A stretch of DNA of 64,000 bases from Megaleporinus macrocephalus (GCA_021613375.1 CM038716.1:2350684-2414683); one strand, 5' to 3'; numbered from the stretch's first letter, positions 11,661 to 23,479 are shown. Numbers and translations are program-made. The notes: generated by a model from the letters alone, not told the origin.

Positions 11661-14339
11661 TTTATGCTACAGCACACAATTACAAATAGACAATCATATT
11701 AAGTCCTGTCCAGTGAAAAACCTTGATCTCCATTTTTGATGATTTTCATTGAAAAACATTAAATTAATTGAAAATGACAAATGTCATTGACTTCTTCTGT
11801 AAAGTTACTATTTTGGACAGCAACAATATGCTTCTGAGGACGTTCCTGGGGGACTTATGCAGAAGTCATGTGGCTTCAACAGCTTCAGCAATGGGGAAAA
11901 ATACGGAAGCTAGCCTCCAACCTCTTTATCTGCATGAAGGCGTGCTATTTTAGTGATACTGGGTAAATACTTATTAATTTATTTACTTATTTATTTAGCT
12001 TTACAAAATGTGCCTTCACATCCACCAAAGTCCACGACTCTGTAATTGGCCAACTAGCACCCTCCTAGTCTATCTGCAACCAAGCCTAACTGAACTCCCT
12101 CTCCCCATAGCTAATTATGTGCTCTATATTTAGCTAGCGCTCTGCTTGCCTGCCTGCCCATGTCTTTGCCTGTTAGAGCCCTATCCCTTGGCACATGGTA
12201 ATTGTGAAGCGTGCTTCATAAAAATAAATTGTCTGCGCCAGAAGAAAAAATAAACAAGTTCCTTTTGTAGTGACGAGATTTTGGCTGAGAGGCAGAAAGG
12301 CCAGGAGGTGGTCATGTTTCCCAGTGGCACTGGAGAACACAGCAAGACTACCTAAGGCCTAACCAGGAGGGTTTTGCTCAGTGATTCACTTTGTTTTGTT
12401 GGAGTTTTAAGAAAAAAGGGCAGAAAAAAAAGCTAACAGCATGTCTCCATCCAGAATACACATACCGCCGAGGGCTCTGGCTGACTATGCAGCAATCCGG
12501 AATATTCCAACACAGGAGGTATAAACCACCATACCGATGTCTCTTTGTTAACTCTTATAAAAATAATACAATTCGAATGGTTCAAATAAATCTCCACCCT
12601 GACTCCAGGGCACATGGCTCCACTCCGGAAATAATCCTTTAGATTTTATTTTTTTCCTCCTGCTATTGAAACTGGAACCTTATTTTGTCTTCATTTACTT
12701 GCTGGACTGGTACCACGTTCTGAGACACAGTCATGGCTTTACTGCCATTTTGTTCCACCAAATTGACTCGACATGGCCAGACTCTGCCTTCACTCCTCTT
12801 AGCCAAGGTTTCTCCGAAGAGCAAAGCTTCCTGACCTTTGGGGAACTCCATAGCACAGAGCTCGAGCACAGAAAGGAGGAGACAGCAGGGAGGCGCGAAG
12901 CACCAGAGCGGAAACTTAAGCCGATCCATCCTGGCATTGATTGAGGATTTACACAAAAGTCTTTCTTTGGCGCTGCGTTTTGTACACACCAACCTCGTTC
13001 TGTGTTTCCACTGTCGCATATCCGCGACACGACAAAACCTTCCAATTGGCAAACGGCTTGGAAGGCAGTCAGACGTTTTGATTCCAGCGATTTTTAGTCC
13101 ATTCATCCATTTGCCTCCGTTTGACTGCTGCTCACGGAAACAGAACCCGCTCACACAAAGGTCAAAGAGACACGACTTTACACCGACACACACAGGCTGC
13201 TATCTAAGGCTGAAGTAAAAGAGAGAACATGGCAGACGGGGAACAGCAGTGTTTCCATCTCTGTAGACAGTGTGTGGAGCGAAGCTGTGAGCCATCGTGC
13301 TAATGGAAGCTAAAAGAGACAGAGAAACGAATACCCCCCGATGAGTCTCCTCGTCACTGATGTACGGAAAACTACAGTGCTCGCCTAATGGGCTCCTCTA
13401 TTAGACCTCATCATTCACAAATCCCATTATTACACCATGGCAATGCTGCATGGGCGCACACGCAAGCAACACAACTGGTAAAAGGACCTTACATTAGTGT
13501 ACTGATGCCACCAACAGGGAGTATCTTGTGTTTGCGTTACCATGTGTAGTCTGCATGCACTAAGGGGTCTTGTTGTACGTTGGAGTATGCCTTGATGATA
13601 TAGCAGTTTGCACGTTCCTGCATCATTTCTTAATGGTATGCTACACAACTTTGACCACTTGAAACAACAGAAGCCTGAAACAACGTTATATCCCTCGGCC
13701 TGGACTGACAAAGTAAAGGATTTAAATTGTTTTTAAATGGTTTTTGTTTAAGACCACGCATTACACAAATAAACAACATACCCATTAGGAATCCCTGTGG
13801 TGTTAACCAATCCTGAATGCTAGCCTAGACACTAATCTATAGGCGAATAAATACAAGCAAGCTATCATTATATACATCATTTATATTCTTGGATGCTGGA
13901 GACAGGTTTTTAACTTACCAGGCGGAAAAGAGAGAGCATATTTTAATAAAGTATCTAAATAGCCAGATTCCTGGCCATAACTTTTTTGGTTTTCCTCCTT
14001 CTCTGATCTACTGTATGAGTAATTTCAGCCATTTGAGTAAACTATTCTCTTCACTTTCTACCCGCTATCCAGTACCATAAAGAACTACCCCAAAGCAATT
14101 CCTCCTATTTCCAGAGCACTTTGTCAAAAGTGGGGTTGCCTAGTATTTGAACCAGAAACTCTAGGTTCTACTGCAGCACTGCTGTAGGGTGCGAGCAAGC
14201 GATGGTTAATTCTTTGCCTTCAAAGGTGCCAAAGAATGCATTGAACATTTCAACATTTTAAACTAGTCTCTGATGTCTGTACACAAGGTATGTGACTTTG
14301 GCCATGGCCATGATATACACTTTATGTATATTATGTATA
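11661..14339. other. unassigned non-coding sequence, includes a multi-frame open block
   Basis: No gene is recognised. The stretch 12660-13220 is unusually free of stop codons on both strands and has fewer A/T runs than its surroundings. Elsewhere the sequence is ordinary AT-rich DNA. Confidence 0.4.
12660..13240. other. candidate conserved non-coding element or unrecognised exon
   Basis: A minus-strand open frame of 176 codons (12663-13193, the longest uninterrupted frame that is not transposon-derived) overlaps plus-strand open frames at 12666-12944 and 12838-13218. None of the translations contains a domain I recognise, and codon choice looks unstructured. Mixed composition, several CpG and lack of repeat signatures make a regulatory element at least as likely as an exon. 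AAAGGTCAAAGAG near 13158 resembles nuclear-receptor half-site sequence, but a single short match is weak. Confidence 0.25.
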
Positions 14340-14478
14340 TGTACTGTATATCGTCGCTGTTATCACTTTTAATGTAAGTCAATAGAGCCATCATTTTTTC
14401 CAAGCTATTTTGGAGCATTTCTATTGGTCCACTCATCATGAAATCTTTCCACAATGTAAACAGCAGCTGCTGCATTTA
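14340..14478 (+). repeat. dispersed repeat family P, copy 1
   Basis: Shares the landmarks ATGTAAGTCAATAG, CATTTCTATTGGTCCACTCA and CAATGTAAACAGCAGCTGCTG with copies at about 41230, 48900, 49135 and 51085. Non-coding. I recognise the sequence as a common dispersed repeat of fish genomes but cannot place its class. Confidence 0.65.
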
Positions 14479-15033
14479 ACTAATGTAGAAAAATAGAAAT
14501 GGACAAAAATGGAAATACATGTCATGTCATGTCATTGGAAAGCAGGAAGATACCCTATGATTTAAACAGACAGACAGGAAATCAAAACTAACTTCCATGT
14601 AACAAACTAGGTAGTCATACTATTTGGTTAGCCAAGTAAAGTAAAGTTTGTGACTTACGATAAAACTTTCAAATGAAGATCTGCTGTAAGCAGCAAAAAA
14701 GTGGATACAATCACTACTTACAGCTTGCGGTTAAGGATGTAATGCTAATGAAGGTGAAACTGCCTCTCTCTCTTCAGTCTCTTTAGACTCTGCATTGTCC
14801 AAGTGAACAAATCTGAATTAAAGTCATCCAGAAATTTGGTAAGGATTGTTGGGGCTGAAGTTGGCTTCGTACGGCAGTTACATTCTGGCACTTGTACAAG
14901 CTCTAGAATTTCAGGTGGAACAAAACATTTGATCAAGAAGCTGCCTGATAGAAGCCAACTTCAGCCTTATTTAAAGAAGAACAGCATTCCTGCCTGTTGA
15001 TAGTTTGGTTCTTTGTAAAGATAGGATGCCATG
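14479..15033. other. unassigned non-coding sequence
   Basis: Contains three ATGTC-type pentamers near 14519-14536 and open frames of about 65 codons on both strands between 14745 and 15000. No family is recognised. Confidence 0.4.
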
Positions 15034-15505
15034 CCAAGATATGAAGTACCATATATTATTAGAACATATTTAAATAAACATAAATACAATATAAAGTAGC
15101 ATAAAAGTCTCATTTTGACAGAAACAGGTAATATCTTGTGTGCCAGTGTTGGATTTTACACACTATAGCAGTATATGAGAGACAGGTGGCCAAGAAAGCT
15201 TGCGGGAAGGTCAGGGCTTTTTGAGACCCCCGCCATATAGGGCCATATAAGACAATGCAGGGCCATATAGGGCCATATAGGGCCATAAAAGACAATGCAG
15301 TCGAAGAAACATCAGTACCGCAGTCCCAAGAATAAAAAGCTTAAACTTTGAACTGGTCTCCCCCTTTTATTCTGACGGCAAAAACATAGTTACGACACCA
15401 ACGAAGTTACGACCCCAGACATTACATCAGTTTATTCCATTCCTCCATCAGCAATCTTGATTTAGCTTAATGGAAGTAGTGAGTAGTGAAAACTTTTGCA
15501 CAGTG
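15034..15505 (+). mobile_element. Tc1-type miniature element, interrupted by an LTR
   Basis: Both flanks match the inverted-repeat element at 59414-59868 in the same orientation. The left part is at 15034-15137 (CCATATATTATTAGAACATA, TACAATATAAAGTAGCATAA). The right part is at 15445-15490 (CAGCAATCTTGATTTAGCTT, AGTGAGTAGTGA), followed by AACTTTTGCACAGTGCTGTG, which resembles the family terminal repeat. About 290 bp of LTR-like sequence separates the two parts. Confidence 0.65.
15147..15400 (+). mobile_element. LTR fragment (solo LTR-like), copy 1
   Basis: Begins TGTTGGATTTTACAC and carries an AATAAA polyadenylation-type signal near 15331. The 3' part (CAAGAATAAA, AACTGGTCTCCC, TTATTCTGACGGCAA, GTTACGACACC) is shared with 28220-28410. 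No internal retroviral coding sequence is next to it, so it reads as a solo LTR. It contains an internal short tandem repeat at 15232-15300 built on GGCCATATAGG. I could not define a clean target duplication. Confidence 0.6.
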
Positions 15506-17557
15506 CTGTGCCTCTCCACCCAATCCACCATTTTCCTCTCTGTTGCTCAGTTGTTGTTGTTTCGCTGGGCTAGAACATGTGCTGGTGTATGTAGATTTTG
15601 GGGGTATAAATAATACTGAGTCAAGGCGGTTGTGTAAGAGCTTGTTTGCTGCTCTCTTTTTTATATGTAAAGGAGAGAAACAACAGTGTTTAGGGTTCAT
15701 GGTGTTTCAGTTCCACCTACAGCATTTTTAATATAGACCAGTGCATTGGTCTGGCACTGGTTGCAGCATGGATACACCACAGATTATAAAACAACATGGT
15801 TTCTTGACGCAGACTGTATATGCATCCGATTAAGATTAACATAGGAACACTGCCCTCTCCACACACCCAACACAACCTGATTTGGCCAGTCACTGACTTT
15901 AGCTAATTAGCTGCAGCAGGTTTGGCAGACTGGACATAGCCTTTGCAGAAAGGTAGGTTTCCAGGTTGAGTGCTGGTGACCACTGGTTAAAGGGATCTTA
16001 TGTAATGATAAAACCAGTTTATACGTCTAGATTAACCCCATCACACAACCGTAACTCACTTCCACTCCATTCTGGGAAGCAAAGCTACCCTGATAGCGCT
16101 CATGGGAAACTGAGATGGCTGAGAAGGCTCGGGAGAATAGGAGATGAGGTAATAAAAAAAAAAAAAAACAGATCTCCTTCCACCTCTCCACGTGTTCTCT
16201 GAAGACAGACTTCCCCAGCATGAGAGGTGGGAAGAGCGCTGTGAGAGCGCATTTAAAAATTAAACCCACACTGATTTAAAGGCCTTAAAAGCTGTTACAT
16301 GCCATGAGAGTCATGTTCCACATCTGTCACTCTGACATCCAGCTTCACGCCCTACTGTGTTGTTTTTTTCCCCCCCTTTTCTTTTAGTGCAGTCTCTTTC
16401 CATGCACACCTGTTTACAAGCATCAGTGATCCCTACCGGAGCACAAAAGGCTGTGGGAGGTGAAGCAATGGCTCTATCATTGCAGCCTTTGGCACTCGTG
16501 TCACAGACGCTGCGTGATATATTGCAGTGTGCAAGCACTAAGTTGGCAGAGCAAAGCACAGTGGCAGTCTCAGCTTGTCATGCTAGCTGGCAAAGCTAAG
16601 TGCGCCCAAATTCTGCCTCTCAGCGGCTTTCTGCAAAACTAATAACGCACTCCCCTTCTGGAAGGTGGCGAAGGAAAATGAGGCAGAAAGTGGGGAATAT
16701 TGCCCCCCCCTTAAAAAAAAGACTCAATTCAGGCACTCTGCTACTTACAGCCAAGGAGCCAGAGGAAAAGGGAACCTACAAAAAAAAAGACAACAAAGAG
16801 TGAAATATATTATCCATGCGTACATCCCTGAGGTTCTGCCTGATGGGAGGTTATTAAGGATTTATTATTTTATTTTCACTGGGACCGAGAGAAGCAGCCA
16901 GACAGTGGCCTCGAGCACATGCGATGACGAGTCTCAGCTCTGGACAGAAAAGGCGTAGGTGTTTTCGTTATTTGAACAGTGCACATTTAAAGGTGATTTG
17001 AGAACTGCAAAGGATGATTTTAAATTCAGATAACATAAAATTTATTAATGTGTGTCAGCTGAATAAATGCTTTTTGATGATGTCGGGGGGGGGGGATGGC
17101 GTGGGTGCATATTTCATTATTACCATTGTAATGATTCAGTTAGTTTTACTTTTTTTCTGTCTATGAGTGCCAGCAGATAGAAAAGCTTCAGAAGAACTTT
17201 AAAAATAGGAGGTCCACTTAGGCTAGTTTGATGGGCCTTGTTCAGTCAAGTGTGATTGTAAAATGAAGGTAAACAAATTTCTCCAACGGTTTTGTTATTC
17301 CTCATCTGGCACATCTGCATGATAAAACCACATCTGGCTGGCGAGCTTGTAATGTGAGCAATCTGCTGGATGCTCGTTTTGTGGTTAAATCGTCAAAATC
17401 TTTATCAAGACGGTCATAATAACAGAAAGTGATTAAAAACAAAAATTAAAAACAAAACAATATGCAGACTCGGATCTTTATTAGCCCTTCAGTCTCTTAA
17501 CTAAGTAGTAAGTAGAAACAGACGTGAAGATGAGGCACGCAAACATCATGCATTTAG

Positions 17558-17561
<4 letters not shown>
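15506..17561. other. unassigned non-coding sequence
   Basis: No gene is recognised. A pyrimidine tract ending in AG (16358-16388) looks like a 3' splice acceptor and is followed by about 210 bp open on the plus strand, but the peptide is not recognised and no matching donor stands out. Poly-A (16147-16161) and a run of ten G (17085-17094) are present. Confidence 0.4.
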
Positions 17562-17605
<44 letters not shown>

Positions 17606-17607
17606 AA
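17562..17607. repeat. (AAAT)n microsatellite
   Basis: About eleven near-perfect tetranucleotide units. Confidence 0.95.
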
Positions 17608-17711
17608 TGTCACCATTTTTTTTTCATGGAGGATAAACAACAGCTCATGAGTCGGCTAAGTACTTTACATTTAACCGCGCTAGGCCTCTGTAACAGACCC
17701 TAGTATTGAGC

Positions 17712-17753
17712 CCTTTATTTATGTATGGCATTTTGCAGACACTCTTATACCAG
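17712..17753 (+). repeat. left end of a dispersed repeat hosting the minisatellite
   Basis: TATGGCATTTTGCAGACACT followed by CTTATACCAGAC is a decayed form of a motif found widely in fish (the GGCATTTGGCAGACGCTCTTATCC type). The part that normally follows it, a short block containing GTTTACATGTACACAGGTAG, is here expanded into the tandem array. The same motif recurs alone at 27866-27905. Confidence 0.65.
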
Positions 17754-19050
17754 ACAGTTTACCTGTATACAGGTAGGTAAAGGTAGTGTTACAGTTTACC
17801 TGTATACAGGTAGATAAAGGTAGTGTTACAGTTTACATGTACATAGGTAGGTGAAGGTTGTGTTACAGTTTACATGTACACAGGTAGGTGAAGGTAGAGT
17901 TACAGTTTACATGTACATAGGTAGGGTAAGGTAGTGTTACAGTTTACATGTACATAGGTAGGGAAAGGTAGTGTTACAGTTTACCTGTATACAGGTAAAT
18001 AAAGGTAGTGTTACAGTTTACCTATATACAGGTAGATAAAGGTAGTGTTACAGTTTACATGTACATAAGTTAGGGAAAGGTAGTGTTACAGTTTACATGT
18101 ACATAGGTAGGGAAAGGTAGTGTTACAGTTTACCTGTATACAGGTAGATAAAGGTAGTGTTACAGTTTACATGTACATAAGTAGGGAAAGGTAGTGTTAC
18201 AGTTTACATGTACACAGGTAGGTGAAGGTAGTGTTACAGTTTACTTGTACACAGGTAGGTGAAGGTAGTGTTACAGTTTACCTGTATACAGGTAAATAAA
18301 GGTAGTGTTACAGTTTACCTGTATACAGGTAGATAAAGGTAGTGTTACAGTTTACATGTACATAAGTTAGGGAAAGGTAGTGTTACAGTTTACATGTACA
18401 TAGGTAGGGAAAGGTAGTGTTACAGTTTACCTGTATACAGGTAGATAAAGGTAGTGTTACAGTTTACATGTACACAGGTAGGTGAAGGTAGTGTTACAGT
18501 TTACCTGTACACAGGTAGGTGAAGGTAGTGTTACAGTTTACCTGTACACAGGTAGGTGAAGGTAGTGTTACAGTTTACATGTACACAGGTAGGTGAAGGT
18601 AGTGTTACAATTTACCTGTACACAGGTAGGTGAAGATAGAGTTACAGCTTACCTGTACACAGGTAGGTGAAGGTAGAGTTACAGTTACCATGTACATGGG
18701 TAGGTGAAGGTAGTGTTACAATTTACCTGTACACAGGTAGGTGAAGATAGAGTTACAGCTTACCTGTACACAGGTAGGTGAAGGTAGAGTTACAGTTACC
18801 ATGTACACAGGTAGGTAAAGGTAGAGTTACAGTTAACATGTACACAGGTAGGTGAAGGTAGAGTTACAGTTACCATGTACACAGGTAGGTAAAGGTAGAG
18901 TTACAGTTAACATGTACACAGGTAGGTAAAGGTAGAGTTACAGTTACCATGTACACAGGTAGGTAAAGGTAGAGTTACAGTTAACATGTACACAGGTAGG
19001 TGAAGGTAGAGTTACAGTTAACATGTACACAGGTAGGTGAAGGTAGAGTT
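17754..19050 (+). repeat. 37-bp minisatellite, about 35 units
   Basis: A tandem array of about 1.3 kb. The unit is near 37 bp: ACAGTTT, then a 14 bp core, then AGGTAAAGGTAGTGTT-like sequence. The core ACCTGTATACAGGT is a perfect palindrome in the type-1 units. Other units carry ACATGTACATAGGT, ACCTGTACACAGGT or ACCATGTACACAGGT. The left two thirds (to about 18610) use the linker GGTAGTGTTACAGTTTAC. The right third uses GGTAGAGTTACAGTTA with alternating CC and AC before ATGTAC. A block of at least five units starting at 17983 recurs at 18280, an offset of 297 bp or eight units. Most units differ by only one to three bases, so homogenisation is recent. Confidence 0.95.
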
Positions 19051-19118
19051 ATGGTTTGTGTGCCCAGGTGGTGAAGCATGGATGGCAGACGTGTAACCCA
19101 CTACACTAGACCAACCAC
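19051..19118 (+). repeat. right end of the dispersed repeat hosting the minisatellite
   Basis: Array identity stops at 19050. The following GTGTGCCCAGGTGGTGAAGC and GTGTAACCCACTACACTAGA then CCAACCA match the usual right-hand part of the same dispersed fish repeat. This shows that the array grew inside that element. Confidence 0.6.
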
Positions 19119-20371
19119 TAGTAAAGTCACTTACCACTTACACAGGAGAAAACATAGTGATACCATGTGACTTAAATCTTAATGTATGTCAATTAAAAGA
19201 AGCTCATAGAGAAAAAACAGAACTGGCAGTGGGACATGAGTTTCACCACTTGAGGCAACATTTAGGCGGCAGAGCGTATTACAGGAAACTCCACGTCTGA
19301 ACCATGAGGAATCCGCCTGTGACGAAGTTTTGCAAGGCAAGAGAAGGAACAGTGTTGTGAGTGGGAAGCTTGACTTTACATCACATCACATTAAATAAAT
19401 AAACTTAAGAAACTAGCACTTGTTGTGCTACCAGGTTCAGTTCCTCCCCATCAGCCCACAGAAACATTAGCAACCCTAAACTACTTGCCACTATGGAATA
19501 AAGGGTGCTTATCATCAATTTTCTTTTTTTTGGCAAACCTTAGGAATAAGAGTGTATGTGATTATTATTATAGGGATTATAGTATTATTATCTTTGAGCT
19601 GAGCTTTTTTATTCCACAAATGTGAGCAAAACTGTCCTACTGTTTACTCTCTAGTTCAGTTGTACGCGTCCTCTTGCCTAATTGGTTACCTCAAGAAAAT
19701 GGACACATGACAAAATGAGCTTTTCTGCTGAAGCTGAAAGTTTTTCAACTCTGTCAGCAAGAATCTGTGGCGAAAAAATCCTCAAACCACAGCAGAAAAA
19801 CGAGTAGAGCCTGTAAAATCTGGGTCCTGTCCTAGGATATAATGACATTACGGGTGGAATTCACTGAGTCTTCTGAATGCAGTCTGAGAGTTTGTGGCCA
19901 GTTAGCTTAAGCTGATGCCTTCTTTTCTGAAACCATTTCAAACAATTTGTTTTGCCTGATGAATGAGAGCTGCGACTCATTTATTTCCTCAAGACTAAAG
20001 TCAATTTTCCATCTAAAAGCTGATGCTGTGGTGTGAGGATGTGCTAAAAACCCCACAGTTCCATAGGGACAGCTTTTTATACAGTCTTGATATTTGTATG
20101 CAGCACATACTAGGTACCTTAGGTACAATACACTTGTTATTAATGTAGATTAAAACATCATCTAATATTTGAGAATTCTGCATCAAGTACCCGCATTAAG
20201 ATGATGATATATTACAACTACAACTTTGAAGGAACTGTACTTTTATAGTATTTAAGCCCAAGATTAAGCTTCCATTCACACGCTATCACTGTGGTTGGTT
20301 TGCATCCTCGTAAGTGTTACAGCCTTTTATTTGGATCTACCAGGACGTCTCTCTGTTTGATTTTATTTATC
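19119..20371. other. unassigned non-coding sequence
   Basis: Ordinary AT-rich DNA with a short ATTATT-rich stretch near 19560. No genes or transposon ends recognised. Confidence 0.45.
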
Positions 20372-20695
20372 AGACACTCCCACCTTGTTGGTCTACTGTG
20401 TGGTAGTAAAGTCAGAAGCGACAGCTCATTAGTTGCTGCAAAGTTTGGGTTGGTCATCTTCTAGTCTTTCATCAGTGGTCACAGGATGCTGCCCACAGGA
20501 CACCGTTGACTGGATGTTGCTGTTGCTGATTGGTGAACTATTCTCAGTCCAGTGTTTAAACGCTCCGGCAGTACTGTTGTGTCTGATGCACTTGGACCAG
20601 TGCAACACACACTAACACTTCACAGTCAGTATCACTGCAGTGCTGAGAATGACCCACCTCCCTAATAGTACCTGCCCAGTGGCAGTCCTGTGCAG
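20372..20695 (-). repeat. palindromic-arm dispersed repeat, copy B
   Basis: Carries GGTTGGTCATCTTCTAGTCT, TTCATCAGTGGTCACAGGAT, GTGTCTGATGCACTTGGACC and TCACTGCAGTGCTGAGAATG, the reverse-complement arrangement relative to copy D at 24897. Non-coding and eroded. Confidence 0.7.
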
Positions 20696-20739
20696 GTAAA
20701 TAATGTATGCAGCGAATCAGATGGATTACAGGATTGTTA

Positions 20740-20741
<2 letters not shown>

Positions 20742-20824
<83 letters not shown>

Positions 20825-20833
20825 TATATATAT
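20742..20833. repeat. (TA)n microsatellite with CACACA interruption
   Basis: About 90 bp of alternating TA with one CACACA interruption at 20815-20820, lying about 45 bp after repeat copy B. Confidence 0.95.
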
Positions 20834-22056
20834 GCTCAAATAAGGAATTAGTGGGTGGACACAGCAGAAGCTGATTCATCAATTGTGCTCAAATCATCAC
20901 TCCTTTTGACATTGTACAACAGCTTTATGAATCATACACATGTGAGAGTTGTTCATACGTCATTCTGTGCCCTCCAACCCAGGCTTATTTCTACACCACT
21001 TTGAGTTAGGGACAATCTATGCAGCTACTGCAAATTAAGTGCACTTTGTGAGCCTGTGTGAAATTAGCCTTATTGTCAGAATGAGCGCTGCCCTTCTAAA
21101 GGTAGAAAAACAGTTACTCTAGCCAAGGCTTACCCCTTTTGTGCAAGCTTCGTGCTTGCTAAAAGACTAGTTTGTAGGTCAGTGTTAAAGGCCTTTTGCT
21201 CTAAGTCTTCCCCTCTGGGCCAATATACCCAAACCACCATTCAGCCACAGCAGTGCTGAAGAAACCCCCACGTCTCTTTCTTAATAAAGAGTCATTCTGG
21301 CGAAGAGTAAGAAGCGGAAGCCTTCATGTGCAAAACATACCATTAGAGACGAAAGAAGCATAATCAGCAGGAATGAAACCTTGTTATTACTGGAAAAGTG
21401 CATCACCGAAACAGAGCTAGAACAAACACCATAAAATCGCCTCAGTAATCATAACCAGGAACAACCATTCTTCTGTTTACAACAAAAGCCACCTTTTCTG
21501 TTACCGGACCATTTCACACACCGCTCTCCGTGGTGCAGGCTTTAACACGGCGGATACAAATCCTGCTGGGGCCAGTCAGCCACTGCCATAAGAAAAATCA
21601 ATAATGAACTCTATGACAGGCTACAGCGGTAGAAAAAAAAAGATCACACTGGACACTACGTTCCTCAGTGCCCTCAACTCTCTTTTCAAATCTTTCTCCC
21701 TCGGTATACCACTTATATACGTTTCCATGAGCCATTTATAGCCTATATGTTCTTGCACTCTCTTTCTCGCTGTAAATTCAGTCCCTCCCACTCGCTTTTT
21801 CCAGGAAAGCACCTCATCATTACAATGTACTACTTATCCCATGGGCAGTGAAGGAAGGTTAGGATGACTGGGCCGCTGAGTATGTGAATCTATTGCAATC
21901 TGTAAGTAGGTCATACTGAAAGATGATGAGCACAGTATGAGCAATGTCAACAGCATTTAAACATTAAATAACAAGGCTATACGATGTATTAGAGATTTAT
22001 ATTAGAGAAGTCTCAGCAGCCATAATAATACACATAATTCCGCACAAACACACACA
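20834..22056. other. unassigned non-coding sequence
   Basis: No gene recognised. A short CA run (22046-22058) leads into the Tc1 copy that follows. Confidence 0.45.
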
Positions 22057-23405
22057 CACTGTATGGTCTAAAGTCAGTCTGTGAAATGTCTGTCCTGCTA
22101 GATCTGTCCTGGTTTCATTGTAAGGGCTACTATTGTGAAATGGAAGCTGCTAGGAGTGCATACATGAAGAAGCTGATAAGCTAAAGCTGGACATACCCTG
22201 TGCAGTTTTAACGCCACAGTTGGAAGCAACTGATGTTGCAAATGATCTGGTAGTGTGTAGTGGATTCTCTTTAGCTCTGAACTAATAGGTACATTCAATA
22301 TTGTCCTGCAGTGTGAGATAGTCAATGGAGTGACTGAAGAAGTGATTCAGGAAACAGCCAATATGAAAGAATAGGCTTGTATGCACATGTGTATTCAGCT
22401 GAGACAAAGGAGGTGCTTGTGAACTTCAGACAAATAATCATTCTCTTCACAATTGCAGTTGAGCTGTTAATTAACAGAATTTTTTTCTTCAGTTCTGACT
22501 GTGAATTCTGCATCTCAGCTCCTTATTTATTCCCATTTTGGTCCCATTTATAAAGTGATAACTGGGGAGTTCAGGGACTTTGTGTGCTTTTTGAGACCAA
22601 ACCTTGTGCTGTATCCTCCTTTGTGTTGCACATCCTATTGTCTAGTGTGAATGTCATCAGACGGTAAGGGTGTGATGATTTGTCAAGTCATGTAGTGTAT
22701 TACTAGCTTCACAGAGCACCATGGCTTCATTGCACCACTCACCACAGAGCTTCATGAAATGGGTTTTTATGGCCAAGTAGCTGCACACAATTTTAAGATT
22801 ACTATAATGCCAACAGTCAGCTGGAGCAGCGTAAAGCACTCTGTCACTGAGTGGAAGTGTGTTCTCTGGAGTGATGAATCACGGTTCACTATCTGGCAGT
22901 GTGATGGACTAATGGAGTCTAGGTTTGGGGGATGATGAGATGGCTAACAACCAACAATGGTAATTGTAAAGTTTGGTGGAGGGGGATAATGGTCTGGGGG
23001 TGTTAGGATTTGGACCCCTTAGGTCCAGTTAAATGTAATATTACATGCTACAGCATCTCAACACTTTTTTGACAATTACAGGCTTCCACTGTTCCTGATC
23101 CAGCATGACTGTGCCCCACTGTGTCCATAAAAACATGGTTTTGATGAGTTTGATGTAGAGGAACTCCATAATTGGAATAAAGAATGTGAGACAGACCAGC
23201 GGATCGAATAGCAGTGCCTTGGCATAAATTCCTAATTCCACTTCAAAATCTTATGGAATGTCTCCCAAGAAGAGTGGAGGCTGTTACAGCTGCCAAGAAA
23301 AGGCCAGCCTAATATTAATGCACAAGATTTTGGAATGGGATGTCCAACAAGCTCAAATCAGTATGACAGTCAGGTGTCCACATGCTATTGGCCATATAAG
23401 GTTTA
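22057..23405 (+). pseudogene. Tc1/mariner transposase pseudogene, copy 2
   Basis: A nearly full-span but dead Tc1-type element. Decayed terminal repeats are visible on the left (ACTGTATGGTCTAAAGTCAG) and right (CAGGTGTCCACATGCTATTG). The N-terminal helix-turn-helix region begins with CTGCTAGATCTGTCCTGG (22095). The first catalytic aspartate is preserved in WKCVLWSDESRFTIWQ (22852-22899) and the second in QHDCAP (about 23100). The block for the third catalytic residue (normally DLNPIEHLW) reads IE followed by a stop near 23203. The C-terminal LPRRVEAVTAAKKR (about 23263-23305) is conserved. An unrelated-looking stretch occupies about 22350-22700, and numerous frame breaks exclude function. Same family as the copies at 11233 and 39655. 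Confidence 0.85.
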
Positions 23406-23479
23406 CATGCACACTGCATGTCCAAAAGAGACTATTCTGAGCAACATTTATCATGGTAATCTGGTAATGCTTACTGTAA

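Noticed and set aside
12663..13193. 176-codon minus-strand frame as a protein-coding gene
   Set aside because: No recognisable domain, and competing open frames on the other strand; kept only as an unexplained block.
15232..15300. CCATATAGGG units as serum-response (CArG) sites
   Set aside because: Each unit has a G where the CC(A/T)6GG consensus needs A or T, and they lie inside an LTR.
16358..16600. Pyrimidine tract plus AG followed by an open frame as an exon
   Set aside because: No recognisable peptide and no convincing donor; pyrimidine tracts are frequent in such DNA.
17754..19050. Direct repeats as a possible CRISPR array
   Set aside because: Units are contiguous with no unique spacers, and the host is a vertebrate; it is a minisatellite.
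22057..23405. Functional Tc1 transposase gene
   Set aside because: Frameshifts, a stop in the third catalytic region and decayed terminal repeats.
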